From assembly GCA_035576005.1 (NCBI GenBank), contig DATLXH010000100.1, positions 1 to 53,993 of the forward strand: a stretch of DNA of 53,993 nucleotides. Direction: 5' to 3'. This DNA is from DATLXH01 sp035576005. Lineage in GTDB: Bacteria > Acidobacteriota > Thermoanaerobaculia > Gp7-AA8. This document shows, piece after piece, positions 25,690-33,505 of this stretch. The stretch's first letter is position 1, and each line of letters starts with the position of its first letter. Made by a program: the position numbers and the translations under genes. Under the pieces are notes generated by a model. It was given only the letters and a program-made list of their open reading frames with translations. It was not told where the DNA came from and did no database searches.

Positions 25690-26667
25690 TCAGTGGTGCT
25701 CTTTAGCCTTTTTTACCTCTGCCGTGAGCGCCGGGAGAATCGTGAAGAGGTCGCCGACAACCGCGAGGTCGGCAGCCTTCAGGATCGGCGAGTCCGCGTC
25801 CTTGTTGATTGCAATGATGTGTTTCGACGAAGACATACCGGCTAGATGCTGAATCGCGCCGGAGATCCCGGCTGCGATGTAGAGGTTGGGACTGACCACT
25901 CTTCCTGTCTGCCCGACCTGATGCTGGTGATCGATCCAGCCGGCATCGACGGTGGCGCGCGAGGCGCCAACGGCTCCTCCGATCGCACTCGCGAGATCTT
26001 TGATGTGTGAGAAGTTCGCGGCTTCCTTCAGGCCCCGACCACCCGAAACAATGATGTCGGCCTCCGAGATCGTAATCTCCTCTGTGTCAGGGACCCTGGT
26101 CTCGATGAGCTTCGCTTTTGCCTCTGGAGCCGTAAACGCAACCTCCACGACCTCGGCCGTGGCCGCCTCACCCTCCGACGCCGGAAAGGCGTTCGGACGA
26201 CAGGTGACCATCGCTGGTACGCCTTCTATCTCGACAGTGGCCACAACCTTTCCCGAATAGATGGGACGACGCGCGAGCAGCTTCCCATCTTTCCAGGTGA
26301 GAGTATCTACGTCCGAGGCTACGCCAACGTCGAGCCGCGCGGCGAGTCGCGGGGCAAGATCGCGGCCGTTCGAAGTTCCGGGGATTAGAACGATTGCGGG
26401 TGAGCTTTGCCCGACCACTGCCGCGACCGCGGTGGTTACGTTTTCCGTCGAATAGGCATCAAGGGCAGGATCGGTGAGTACAAAGAGCTTTTTGGCTCCA
26501 AACGCACCCGCCTCTCCGGCTGCGCTCGCAGCGCTGCTTCCGCCCGCTACCGCCATCAGATCGCCCCCAACTGCTTTCGCGAGCTCCCGACCGAGGGCCA
26601 AAGCCTCACGACTCGTCTTTTTCACCTTGCCATCTTTCAGCTCACACACGACCAGAACACCAGGCAT
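25690..26667 (-). CDS. etfA: Electron transfer flavoprotein alpha subunit
   Basis: Carries the FAD of the EtfAB dimer that takes electrons from acyl-CoA dehydrogenases. The C-terminal FAD domain has SGGRGLKEAANF, GASRATVDAGWIDHQHQVGQTG, YIAAGISGAIQHLAGM and the ending AINKDADSPILKAADLAVVGD. At 325 residues it is full length. GAGGAG lies seven bases before the ATG. etfB lies upstream on the same strand; the 116-base gap between them shows no gene. No ETF-quinone oxidoreductase or dehydrogenase gene is in the window. Confidence 0.96.
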   Translation of the reverse strand: MPGVLVVCELKDGKVKKTSREALALGRELAKAVGGDLMAVAGGSSAASAAGEAGAFGAKKLFVLTDPALDAYSTENVTTAVAAVVGQSSPAIVLIPGTSNGRDLAPRLAARLDVGVASDVDTLTWKDGKLLARRPIYSGKVVATVEIEGVPAMVTCRPNAFPASEGEAATAEVVEVAFTAPEAKAKLIETRVPDTEEITISEADIIVSGGRGLKEAANFSHIKDLASAIGGAVGASRATVDAGWIDHQHQVGQTGRVVSPNLYIAAGISGAIQHLAGMSSSKHIIAINKDADSPILKAADLAVVGDLFTILPALTAEVKKAKEHH

Positions 26668-26783
26668 AATCCATCTCCTCGGGCTAGCGATTCATCAGGA
26701 GCGACAGCTCCAGCTTGTCGGGGAAAGCAGGGAAGCAGCGGCGCGGCGCACTTCCCTTACGACCCGCTACGATGATTTCGCGA

Positions 26784-27563
26784 TCAAAAGATTTTTGCTT
26801 CTTCACGGATGTAACGAACAATTTCCTTCGCCGCTGCGACCGGGTCAGATCCATCGATCTTCTTTCCAGCAACTTTTTCAGGAGGAAGCTCCAGTGACAC
26901 AATCTTTACTCTCTTGTTGACGATGTCTCCGTCACTGAGACCCAGATCTGAGACAGATTTGGACTCAATGACGACCTTCTTGGCCGCCATGATTCCTTTG
27001 AGCGAGGCATACCGCGGTTCATTCAATCCCTTCTCGGCCGTGATCACGACGGGCGTTGATGCCTCGATCATTTCTTCGGCCCCTTCGATCTCCCTGCGAG
27101 CAGTCACTCGGCCATCCCCCAATTCGAGACTTGTCACGACGTTGATCTGAGGGAGCCCCAGGATCTCGGCCACCATCGGCCCGACCAGCGAATTGTTGGT
27201 ACCGACACCCTGCTTTCCGAAAAGAACGAGATCGTGCGGAATCGTCTTGATTGCGGCGGCAAGCACCTTGGCGATACCGAGCGAGTCCGCGTCGCCCGAC
27301 TCGCCTTTGATATGCAGTGCCTTCGTGGCGCCGCGGGCCAGACACTCCCGTAACGCCTGCGCAACACGATCCGGTCCGAAGGCAATGACAGTGACGTCAC
27401 CCCCCTTCGATTCCTTGATCCTGATGGCCTCCTCCAACGCATACTCGTCGTAGGGCGAAACGATGAATTTCATCCCGGCTTCGTCGATTCGCCGCCCATC
27501 GGGGGCAAGCTTGATTCTCGATTCGGTATCGGGGACGTGGCTGATACAAACGACTGAGTTCAA
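26784..27563 (-). CDS. etfB: Electron transfer flavoprotein beta subunit
   Basis: Partner of EtfA; binds AMP. CISHVPDTESRIKL at the start, FIVSPYDEYALEEAIRIKE, GKQGVGTNNSLVGPMVAEILGLP and the dehydrogenase-docking region near TAEKGLNEPRYASLKGIMAAKK are diagnostic. The start is TTG at 27563 with GAGGAG six bases upstream. Its promoter must lie in 27564-27954, a region dominated by a long inverted repeat. Confidence 0.95.
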   Translation of the reverse strand: MNSVVCISHVPDTESRIKLAPDGRRIDEAGMKFIVSPYDEYALEEAIRIKESKGGDVTVIAFGPDRVAQALRECLARGATKALHIKGESGDADSLGIAKVLAAAIKTIPHDLVLFGKQGVGTNNSLVGPMVAEILGLPQINVVTSLELGDGRVTARREIEGAEEMIEASTPVVITAEKGLNEPRYASLKGIMAAKKVVIESKSVSDLGLSDGDIVNKRVKIVSLELPPEKVAGKKIDGSDPVAAAKEIVRYIREEAKIF

Positions 27564-27603
27564 AGCGATCTCCTCGAAGAAAAGTCTGCGAATTCTAGTG
27601 TAG

Positions 27604-27752
27604 GGTTTCGCGAATCCCTTGCTTTTTCTTGCGGTGGCGAGAGGTCAGATGGGAGGCGGCGCGACGCGGGCGATGCGGGACCTCGTCGAGGAGCGCCAAC
27701 GAAGCAGAGGCCTCTCGACGCCAGCAAGAAAGGCAGGGATTCGTGAAGCCCT
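27604..27752. repeat. Long inverted repeat between etfB and the Sm/Hfq-like gene
   Basis: The arms 27604-27647 and 27711-27752 are imperfect reverse complements: one contains GGGTTTCGCGAATCCC, the other the complement of GGGCTTCACGAATCCC, and both continue through a CTTTTTCTTGC/CTTTCTTGC-type and GAGAGG stretch. The roughly 60-base middle is less well paired. The rest of the 391-base gap (27753-27954) shows no gene except the ribosome site of the next one. Confidence 0.8.
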
Positions 27753-27954
27753 GGGACGGCAACGTTTCGGAAATGATTTGGCGTGCACTCACTGCGGCAT
27801 GCAGTTCGCAATTGTCTGGCGAATCGAAAGTTCCTTGCAGGTCGGCAGCGGTCAGGTCGGAAAGCGCGTACAACTCAGGGATCGCCCCAATCTGGCGCGC
27901 CTTCGTTCTGCGACGCCTGACGCTTCGTCGCAAGGTCGTCGAGGGAGGTACAAC

Positions 27955-28299
27955 ATGGCGTTTCTCGGAAGGTCGCGCGAGGGAGATGGCAACCGGATCT
28001 CTTCGTTGCGGAAAAACAGCAGACCAGCCCCTTCAGATTTCAGACCGGGATCGAAAAAGCTCGTCCGGACGAAACCGGCACCTCCAGACGCCACGAGCGC
28101 GGAGAGCTTTTACTATCTCAAGCAGATGAATGCGAAAACGCCAATGGTGATCGTCATGATGGATGGCGAGACCATCAACGGCTGGATCGAGTGGTATGAC
28201 AGGAACTGCCTGAAGGTCAACCGGGAGGGAGCACCGAATCTCCTCATCCAGAAACAGTACATCAAGTACCTCTACAAACTGGATGAAGCCGAAGGTTAG
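27955..28299 (+). CDS. Sm-fold (Hfq-like) RNA-binding protein with N-terminal extension
   Basis: 114 residues. Residues 50-108 match the Hfq/Sm fold: an N-terminal helix (AESFYYLKQMNAK), Sm1 with TPMVIVMMDGETINGWIEWYD and Sm2 ending LIQKQYIKYLYK. The proximal-face YKH motif of Hfq is replaced by QKQ, and the conserved Gln of the first helix is missing. Residues 1-48 are a basic, disordered, Arg/Lys/Pro-rich extension, whereas classical Hfq has its tail at the C-terminus. The start at 27955 has GGGAGG about six bases upstream; the open frame further upstream is repeat. It is followed after 8 bases by pdxA. It probably binds RNA; an sRNA chaperone role is inference. Confidence 0.8.
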   Translation: MAFLGRSREGDGNRISSLRKNSRPAPSDFRPGSKKLVRTKPAPPDATSAESFYYLKQMNAKTPMVIVMMDGETINGWIEWYDRNCLKVNREGAPNLLIQKQYIKYLYKLDEAEG

Positions 28300-28307
28300 C
28301 CCCTCTT

Positions 28308-29303
28308 TTGAGCTCCTCGGTGCAACGGCCTCTCGCGATCAGTCTGGGTGACCCCGCGGGCATTGGGCCAGAAGTAGTCCTCAAGGCCATGCGAGGGTTG
28401 GACATTCCAGTCTGGCTCTTCGGCCACTGGAACTCAGCGCGGGAGTCCGTGAACAGCTCGGAGCTCCCCGAGCTTACACATCTGGATCACTCGCCGTCCG
28501 CGAGCTCGGCACCTCCCGGGAACCTTTTCATCGACCTGGGCGGCGAGGTAACCGTGAAGTTCGGCGAGCTCGATGCTCGCTACGGCGCAATCGCGCTCGA
28601 CTCGATCGCGGCCGCAGCCGAGGCCGTCGAAGACTTTCGCTGTTCGGCACTGGTTACTGCACCGATCAACAAGCTCGCGATCGAAGCGGCTGGCGCGACT
28701 GTGCCGGGCCACACAGAGCTGCTCGCCGCTCGGAGCGGACTCGCCAGGTATGGGTTCGACTATGCGATGTACTTCGACTCTCCTACCTTGCGCGTCGTCC
28801 TCCTCTCAGTGCATTTGCCGCTTGCAGACGCGATCCGCACGATTACGGCCGATCTCGTTGAGGCGACGATTCTTTTGACTGATCGCGAGTACCAGCGCCT
28901 CTATGGATCGCGCCCTCGCATCGGAGTCGCGGGAGTGAACCCGCACGCCGGCGAGTCAGGGAAGTTCGGCTCCGAGGAGGCGGTGATGTTGGAAGGGGTA
29001 AAACTTGCTGCAGCCGCTGGCTGTCAGGTAAGCGGACCACACGCCCCGGACACGGTCTTTCTTCGAGCCGTACGCGGCAGTTTCGATGTTGTCGTAGCCG
29101 CTTACCATGATCAGGGGCTCATCCCGGTGAAGACCCTCGACTTCGAGCGCTCCGTCAACGTGACCCTGGGCCTTCCCTATCTGCGATGTTCCGTTGATCA
29201 CGGGACAGCCTTCGAGATTGCGGGGAAGGGTCTCGCAGACTCGGCTCCCATGCGCTACGCGATTGAATGGGCGTCCAATCATGCGAGCGCTTTGCGGCGA
29301 TGA
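28308..29303 (+). CDS. pdxA: 4-hydroxythreonine-4-phosphate dehydrogenase PdxA
   Basis: NAD-dependent oxidation step of pyridoxal-phosphate synthesis (DXP-dependent route). SLGDPAGIGPEV at the start and the metal-binding histidines in VPGHTE, NPHAGESG and AAYHDQGLIP are all present. 331 residues is typical. The start is TTG at 28308 and the ribosome site is weak; GTG at 28320 is an alternative. pdxA is often beside ksgA and surA; here it follows the Sm-like gene. It also has PdxA2-type relatives, but the motifs fit the biosynthetic enzyme. Confidence 0.94.
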   Translation: MSSSVQRPLAISLGDPAGIGPEVVLKAMRGLDIPVWLFGHWNSARESVNSSELPELTHLDHSPSASSAPPGNLFIDLGGEVTVKFGELDARYGAIALDSIAAAAEAVEDFRCSALVTAPINKLAIEAAGATVPGHTELLAARSGLARYGFDYAMYFDSPTLRVVLLSVHLPLADAIRTITADLVEATILLTDREYQRLYGSRPRIGVAGVNPHAGESGKFGSEEAVMLEGVKLAAAAGCQVSGPHAPDTVFLRAVRGSFDVVVAAYHDQGLIPVKTLDFERSVNVTLGLPYLRCSVDHGTAFEIAGKGLADSAPMRYAIEWASNHASALRR

Positions 29304-29413
29304 ATGTGCGCCGTGTTTCGGGGAAACTGGGTCCTCCACTGTGAGTTCCTCAACAACGCGTGATCACCGAATGGACGCTGAATGCGCCGCCGCTCCTGTC
29401 ACCATTTTTTGCG

Positions 29414-29699
29414 CGCATTTCTCACAGAGTGCGATCGTAGGGACGCACGGCGTGCGTCCGGTACCCTGTCCCTGACTGAGAAGATTGTCCTCGGCCATCG
29501 CTCTGGACGAGGGTTCATGCCGGGATGCAGAATTCCTGATGCGAATGTCTGGGTGCCGGACGCAGGCCCTGCGTCCCTACACCCGCCCAGGTTGCTCTCG
29601 ACACAGTGTCAACTATGTCGAGGAGCGAAATTGGCGTGCAACGAAGCAGACAGGCCGCTGTCCGTCGCCTTCACGGCGAAGGTCTGTGAGAAATGCGGG
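29414..29699 (+). repeat. Long composite repeat, copy C
   Basis: Complete copy in the 481-base gap between pdxA and surE. It has the left end GCGCATTTCTCACAGA, a full GTAG head before the first palindrome (29438), the CTAC-tailed second palindrome near 29558-29580 and the right end TCTGTGAGAAATGCGGG. The remaining gap bases (29304-29413, 29700-29784) show no gene. Confidence 0.9.
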
Positions 29700-29784
29700 C
29701 CAGCCATCTGAGGAATGCCGGATCACTCGTCAACGTATGATGGGTCACCGGAAGCCACGAAAACCGGAATGGAGATCGAAACGC

Positions 29785-30549
29785 GTGTCGCCCAGAATCC
29801 TGGTAACAAATGACGACGGCATTTTCAGTGACGGGATCCGCAAACTCGCCAAAGCTCTCCGCTCCCTCGGCGAGGTCATCACCGTGGCGCCAGACCGCGA
29901 ACAGAGTGCCGCCTCGCACGCACTGACTTTGAACCGCCCACTGAGGCTGCTCGAGCTTCAGGAGAACGAGTGGACGGTCGATGGGACTCCGACGGATTGC
30001 GTCAACCTGGCAGTTCTTTACCTGATGAAAGACGCCCGCCCCGACATCGTTGTATCGGGGATCAATTTCGGCCCCAATCTGGGCGACGACGTAACGTACT
30101 CGGGCACGATCTCGGCCGCCTTCGAGGGCGCACTGCTCAATATCCCGTCGATCGCCTTCTCGGCCTCGATAGGCGAGAACTTTTCTTTCGATCGATGCGC
30201 TGAGTTCGCAGCAGATTTCACCAGAGAGGTCATGTCTCGTCCGCGAGATCCCGAGATCGTTCTGAATGTGAACTTTCCACTCGGCGAATTCAAGGGTGTG
30301 AAGGTTGCGAAGCTCGGCAAGAGGATTTACTCGGAAGGAGTCATCCAGAGGCTCGACCCTCGAGGCAGAAAGTACTTCTGGATCGGAGGCGAGCCGCCCG
30401 TGTGGCATCCGGGGGAAGACACCGACTTCGAGGCAATTGAAGCAGGGTTCATCTCCGTCACACCGCTCCATCTCGACCTGACCCATCACCCGTCGATCGC
30501 TCGCCTGAAAGATCTGGAGGAAACCGTTGCAGCGACCATCCGGAGGTGA
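29785..30549 (+). CDS. surE: 5'-nucleotidase SurE
   Basis: Survival protein and broad nucleoside-5'-monophosphate phosphatase. ILVTNDDGIFSDGI contains the DD metal site, with PDREQSAASHALTL and VSGINFGPNLGDDVTYSGTISAA following, all family hallmarks. The start is GTG 29785, where homology begins, with GGAG ten bases upstream, giving 254 residues; the longer open frame from 29485 lies in the repeat. It overlaps pcm by 23 bases; a surE-pcm pair is widespread, linking stationary-phase survival with protein repair. Confidence 0.95.
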   Translation: MSPRILVTNDDGIFSDGIRKLAKALRSLGEVITVAPDREQSAASHALTLNRPLRLLELQENEWTVDGTPTDCVNLAVLYLMKDARPDIVVSGINFGPNLGDDVTYSGTISAAFEGALLNIPSIAFSASIGENFSFDRCAEFAADFTREVMSRPRDPEIVLNVNFPLGEFKGVKVAKLGKRIYSEGVIQRLDPRGRKYFWIGGEPPVWHPGEDTDFEAIEAGFISVTPLHLDLTHHPSIARLKDLEETVAATIRR

Positions 30550-31213
30550 GAAGGACGCGGCGGACAACCCGCAGAACTTCGCTCATCTTCGCAAGCTGAT
30601 GGTGGAGCGCTACGTCGCCTCGCGCAACATCGAGGACGAGCGAATTCTCGAGGCCATGCGCGAAGTCCCTCGTCACCTCTTCGTCCCGCCTGTGGTTCGG
30701 GCGAAGGCCTACAGCGAGGTCGCCCTGCCGATCGGTCACAAGCAGACGATCTCCCATCCTTACATCGTGGCAAGGATGATCGATCTGCTCGAACTGACAG
30801 GAAAGGAAAAAGTTCTGGAAATCGGGACAGGGACGGGATACCAGGCGGTCGTGTTGTCACGACTTGCGGCCCGTGTCTTTTCGATCGAAAGGATCAACGA
30901 GCTTGCGATGAAGGCAACGGAGCTGGCGCGTGAGCTCAAAATTCACAATCTCAGCATCAAAGTTTTCGACGGCACGTACGGCTGGTCCGATCAGGCTCCC
31001 TTCGACAGGATCATCGTCGCAGCCGCGGCACCCTCTGTGCCGGAGCCACTCGTTCAGCAGCTTGCGCGTGGCGGCAGGATGGTCATTCCGATCGGCGCGG
31101 GCGGAAATCAGAAGCTCGCCCTGGTGCGGAGAGTGGGAACCTCGGTTCAGATAGAAGACTGCGGTGTGGCTGAATTCGTTCCCCTCGTCGGCCGCTTCGG
31201 CTGGAAGGGTTGA
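30527..31213 (+). CDS. pcm: Protein-L-isoaspartate O-methyltransferase
   Basis: Repairs isoaspartyl residues in aged proteins using SAM. AYSEVALPIGHKQTISHPYIVARM is the family's substrate-site block, and VLEIGTGTGYQ (96-106) the SAM loop. 228 residues. The start is TTG at 30527, inside the end of surE, with GGAGG six bases upstream. The stop overlaps the next ATG by one base (TGATG), so three genes are co-translated. Confidence 0.95.
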   Translation: MQRPSGGEKDAADNPQNFAHLRKLMVERYVASRNIEDERILEAMREVPRHLFVPPVVRAKAYSEVALPIGHKQTISHPYIVARMIDLLELTGKEKVLEIGTGTGYQAVVLSRLAARVFSIERINELAMKATELARELKIHNLSIKVFDGTYGWSDQAPFDRIIVAAAAPSVPEPLVQQLARGGRMVIPIGAGGNQKLALVRRVGTSVQIEDCGVAEFVPLVGRFGWKG

Positions 31214-31842
31214 TGCGACGAAACGCCGTCCTGCTCTTCACCGCAATCCTCTTTCTGGTGGCCGGGATCACCGCAACCTACTTTGCGCTCTCGATTCCGA
31301 ATGACATTCGCGCGGAAGCGCTGCTCAGGACGGCACGCAATGATCTGCGGGCGGGCAAGCGTGACGCTGCACGAGTGTCGCTCGAAGAAATCGTTCGCAA
31401 GTACCACCGGACGGACGCGGCCGCGGCCGCGACGACGAGCCTGATTGCGATGGTTGCCGCGGATCAAAGAGCGCAGCAGAAAGCCGTGAGGCTCGAGCTC
31501 GAATCGATGCGAAGAAGGATGGATGCGAGTCTGCGAAAGGTCGAGACACTGGCCACGACGGCGAAGAACGTTCCACCGCCCGCTCCTGCGGTCCAACCCC
31601 CAGCCGCGATTGTTCCCCCACCGCCTGCTGCAGCAAAGCCGCCCGCTCCCGCGGTCAAACCGCCTGCGAAAGTCACACCGCGCAAGAAAGCTCCCGTCAG
31701 AAAGAAGCAGACCCGACGCCGACGACGCGCGGAGCGCCTGTCACCGCCAGGTCACCTTTCAAAATACTCAATGGCAATGATCGCGGCTCGCCCGCATTCA
31801 TTACAGACATTGTCTCGAAGCTACGTAGAGTCCTTGCGATAA
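31213..31842 (+). CDS. Single-pass membrane protein with Pro/Ala-rich basic tail, unknown
   Basis: 209 residues. One transmembrane helix is near residues 6-27 and a short helical repeat, possibly TPR-like, at 32-75 (RAEALLRTARNDLRAGKRDAARVSLEEIVRKY). A charged helical segment (about 80-110) precedes a Pro/Ala-rich stretch (115-155) and an Arg/Lys cluster (QTRRRRRAER). It is coupled to pcm through a one-base overlap. The composition suggests a periplasm-facing linker that may contact the wall or nucleic acid, but no family is recognised. The last 35 residues look less gene-like than the rest. Confidence 0.6.
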   Translation: MRRNAVLLFTAILFLVAGITATYFALSIPNDIRAEALLRTARNDLRAGKRDAARVSLEEIVRKYHRTDAAAAATTSLIAMVAADQRAQQKAVRLELESMRRRMDASLRKVETLATTAKNVPPPAPAVQPPAAIVPPPPAAAKPPAPAVKPPAKVTPRKKAPVRKKQTRRRRRAERLSPPGHLSKYSMAMIAARPHSLQTLSRSYVESLR

Positions 31843-31872
31843 AACTGGTGTGTCGCGTGACGTTGACGTCTA

Positions 31873-31919
31873 TGCAACGGAGCGCACAGAGGCCGCTATC
31901 CGTCGCTTTGCGACGAAAG
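31873..31919 (+). repeat. Fragment of the composite repeat's right arm
   Basis: About 47 bases (GCAACGGAGCGCACAGAGG, then CCGCTATCCGTCGCTTTGCG) match the right arm of the long element. The terminal repeat is missing. It lies between the convergent genes ending at 31842 and 31937. Confidence 0.65.
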
Positions 31920-31936
31920 CTCGACCTGCGAACCGA

Positions 31937-32464
31937 TCAATACTCGATCAGCGAGAACACATCGGCGTTGCCGAGTCGCGATCGCCCGTTTAAAAAGCGA
32001 AGCTCCATGAGCATTGCGATCCCCGCAACCGTGGCGCCGAGAATCTCGACCAGCGCGATCGCCGCCGCGGCCGTTCCCCCGGTTGCAAGGACGTCGTCGA
32101 CAATCAGCACGCGATCCCCCTCTGAGAGGGCATCGTCGTGAATCTCGAGGGCATCGCTCCCGTACTCGAGCGTGTACTCATGACGCTGCGTCGTCCAGGG
32201 AAGCTTTCCGGGCTTTCGAATGGGGACAAAACCGACACCGAGACTCAGAGCGATGGGAGCGCCGAAAATGAATCCCCTCGATTCCATCGCTACGACCTTC
32301 GTGATGCCGGCGCCGGCGAAATGACTCGAGAATTGCTCGATCACCCATACGAACGCAGGAGGCGAAGAAAGTAGAGGGGTGATGTCTTTGAACACGATGC
32401 CCGGCTTTGGAAAGTCGGGGACATCCCGGATAAACGTTTTCAGCTCGATGGGAACGCCGGACAT
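31937..32464 (-). CDS. apt: Adenine phosphoribosyltransferase
   Basis: Salvages adenine to AMP with PRPP. IRDVPDFPKPGIVFKDITPLL is the N-terminal signature, ESRGFIFGAPIAL the hood region, and VLIVDDVLATGGTAAAAI the PRPP loop. 175 residues. The start at 32464 has GGAG eight bases upstream; a TTG two codons earlier lacks support. Confidence 0.95.
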   Translation of the reverse strand: MSGVPIELKTFIRDVPDFPKPGIVFKDITPLLSSPPAFVWVIEQFSSHFAGAGITKVVAMESRGFIFGAPIALSLGVGFVPIRKPGKLPWTTQRHEYTLEYGSDALEIHDDALSEGDRVLIVDDVLATGGTAAAAIALVEILGATVAGIAMLMELRFLNGRSRLGNADVFSLIEY

Positions 32465-32528
32465 GAACAAGTCTCCGGAATCAGCGTCTCAGCAGGTGCG
32501 AATCAGGGAAAGCCGCCCAGATGGAAGG

Positions 32529-32804
32529 CTAAATCTTCACGTCGAAATCACCAAGCTTGCCCGTGTAGTCGCGCTTCTCCTGGTCGATCCTGGTGACCTC
32601 TGCGTAGCGAGGTCCTTCTTTCAATTCCTTGATCCAGTCATCGATTGCGGCGGGCTCTCCCTCGACCGATGCTTCGACGGTTCCATCTCGAAGATTCTGG
32701 ATGCTGCCTTTGAGCCCGAGGCGCCTTGCGACCCTCGTAGCAAAAAAGCGGTAACCGACTCCCTGAACCTTGCCATGAATCTTGATCGCTCTCATTTCCT
32801 TCAT
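32529..32804 (-). CDS. acyP: Acylphosphatase
   Basis: Small enzyme hydrolysing acyl phosphates. The motif GKVQGVGYRFF holds catalytic Arg19 and LKGSIQNLRDGTVE holds Asn37. The 91 residues are standard for the family. It lies 64 bases upstream of apt on the same strand and may share its transcript. Confidence 0.93.
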   Translation of the reverse strand: MKEMRAIKIHGKVQGVGYRFFATRVARRLGLKGSIQNLRDGTVEASVEGEPAAIDDWIKELKEGPRYAEVTRIDQEKRDYTGKLGDFDVKI

Positions 32805-32963
32805 AGCTGCTCACGCCTCGAGGTCATAATACCGAATCCTGTCCGCATTTCTCGGGCCAGAGATGAGCCCGGCGTGGCACAATCAACGCATTCAGGGCAA
32901 TCGACTCTGACCATCCCTTTACCTCTCGCCTTTACGGCCGGGCGAATCTGTCAGGAGAAAAAA

Positions 32964-33404
32964 GTGAAGCGAATTGGAGATCTCATCGCGGGGAAGCCGC
33001 TTGTATATGTGGAACCCACGCAGGACGTCCGCGCCGCAGCAGGCCTGATGAGCGAGAAGAACATCGGAGCTGTGGCGGTGCTCGACTCAGGAACTCTCGT
33101 AGGGGTCTTCTCGGAACGCGACCTCATGACCCGGGTTGTTGCCAGCGACCTCGATCCGTCCGCCACGCGCATTCAGGATGTAATGACCAGCGACATCGCC
33201 GTAGCGTCACCCGACGACTCGATCAGCGATTGCCTTCAAAAGATGCACTCTCTCAACTGCAGACACCTGCCCGTGGTCGACGGCGATAATCTGATAGGCA
33301 TGATCTCCCTCCGCGACCTTCTCCAGATTGACAGCAGAAGCAGCCGTGCCCGGGCCGAGTTCCTCACCGAACTGGTTACTTACAGCCCCGATTACGAGAG
33401 CTGA
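32964..33404 (+). CDS. Tandem CBS-domain protein
   Basis: The 146-residue product is nearly all CBS pair. CBS1 (about 1-60) has VEPTQDVRAAAGLMSEKNIGAVAVLD and VGVFSERDLMTRV. CBS2 (about 68-125) has DVMTSDIAVASPDDSISDCLQKM and RHLPVVDGDNLIGMISLRDLL. The ERDLMTRV pattern resembles adenine-nucleotide-binding stand-alone CBS proteins. It probably senses energy charge, but its target is unknown. GTG at 32964 is preceded by AGGAG at a six-base spacing, which settles the start against the much longer open frame. Confidence 0.88.
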   Translation: MKRIGDLIAGKPLVYVEPTQDVRAAAGLMSEKNIGAVAVLDSGTLVGVFSERDLMTRVVASDLDPSATRIQDVMTSDIAVASPDDSISDCLQKMHSLNCRHLPVVDGDNLIGMISLRDLLQIDSRSSRARAEFLTELVTYSPDYES

Positions 33405-33411
33405 CCGCGCT

Positions 33412-33485
33412 GCAGGACAGACACTCTTGTCTGTCGGTTTCTGGACCCTCCCTCACCCAACGCGAGGGAGTGTCTGTCCCACATG
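33412..33485 (+). repeat. REP-like palindrome plus a decayed half copy
   Basis: GCAG head at 33412 and GACAGACA-CTCT-TGTCTGTC at 33416-33435. A second partial copy reads TGTCTGTCCCACAT at 33471. Between them CTCCCTC and GAGGGAG form another small dyad. The block starts eight bases after the CBS gene stop, again a 3'-end position. Confidence 0.82.
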
Positions 33486-33505
33486 CTGTAAGATTTCTCT
33501 CAGGC

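Noticed and set aside
27619..27954. Coding extension upstream of the Sm/Hfq-like gene
   Set aside because: The sequence is the inverted repeat; GGGAGG directly before ATG 27955 fixes the start.
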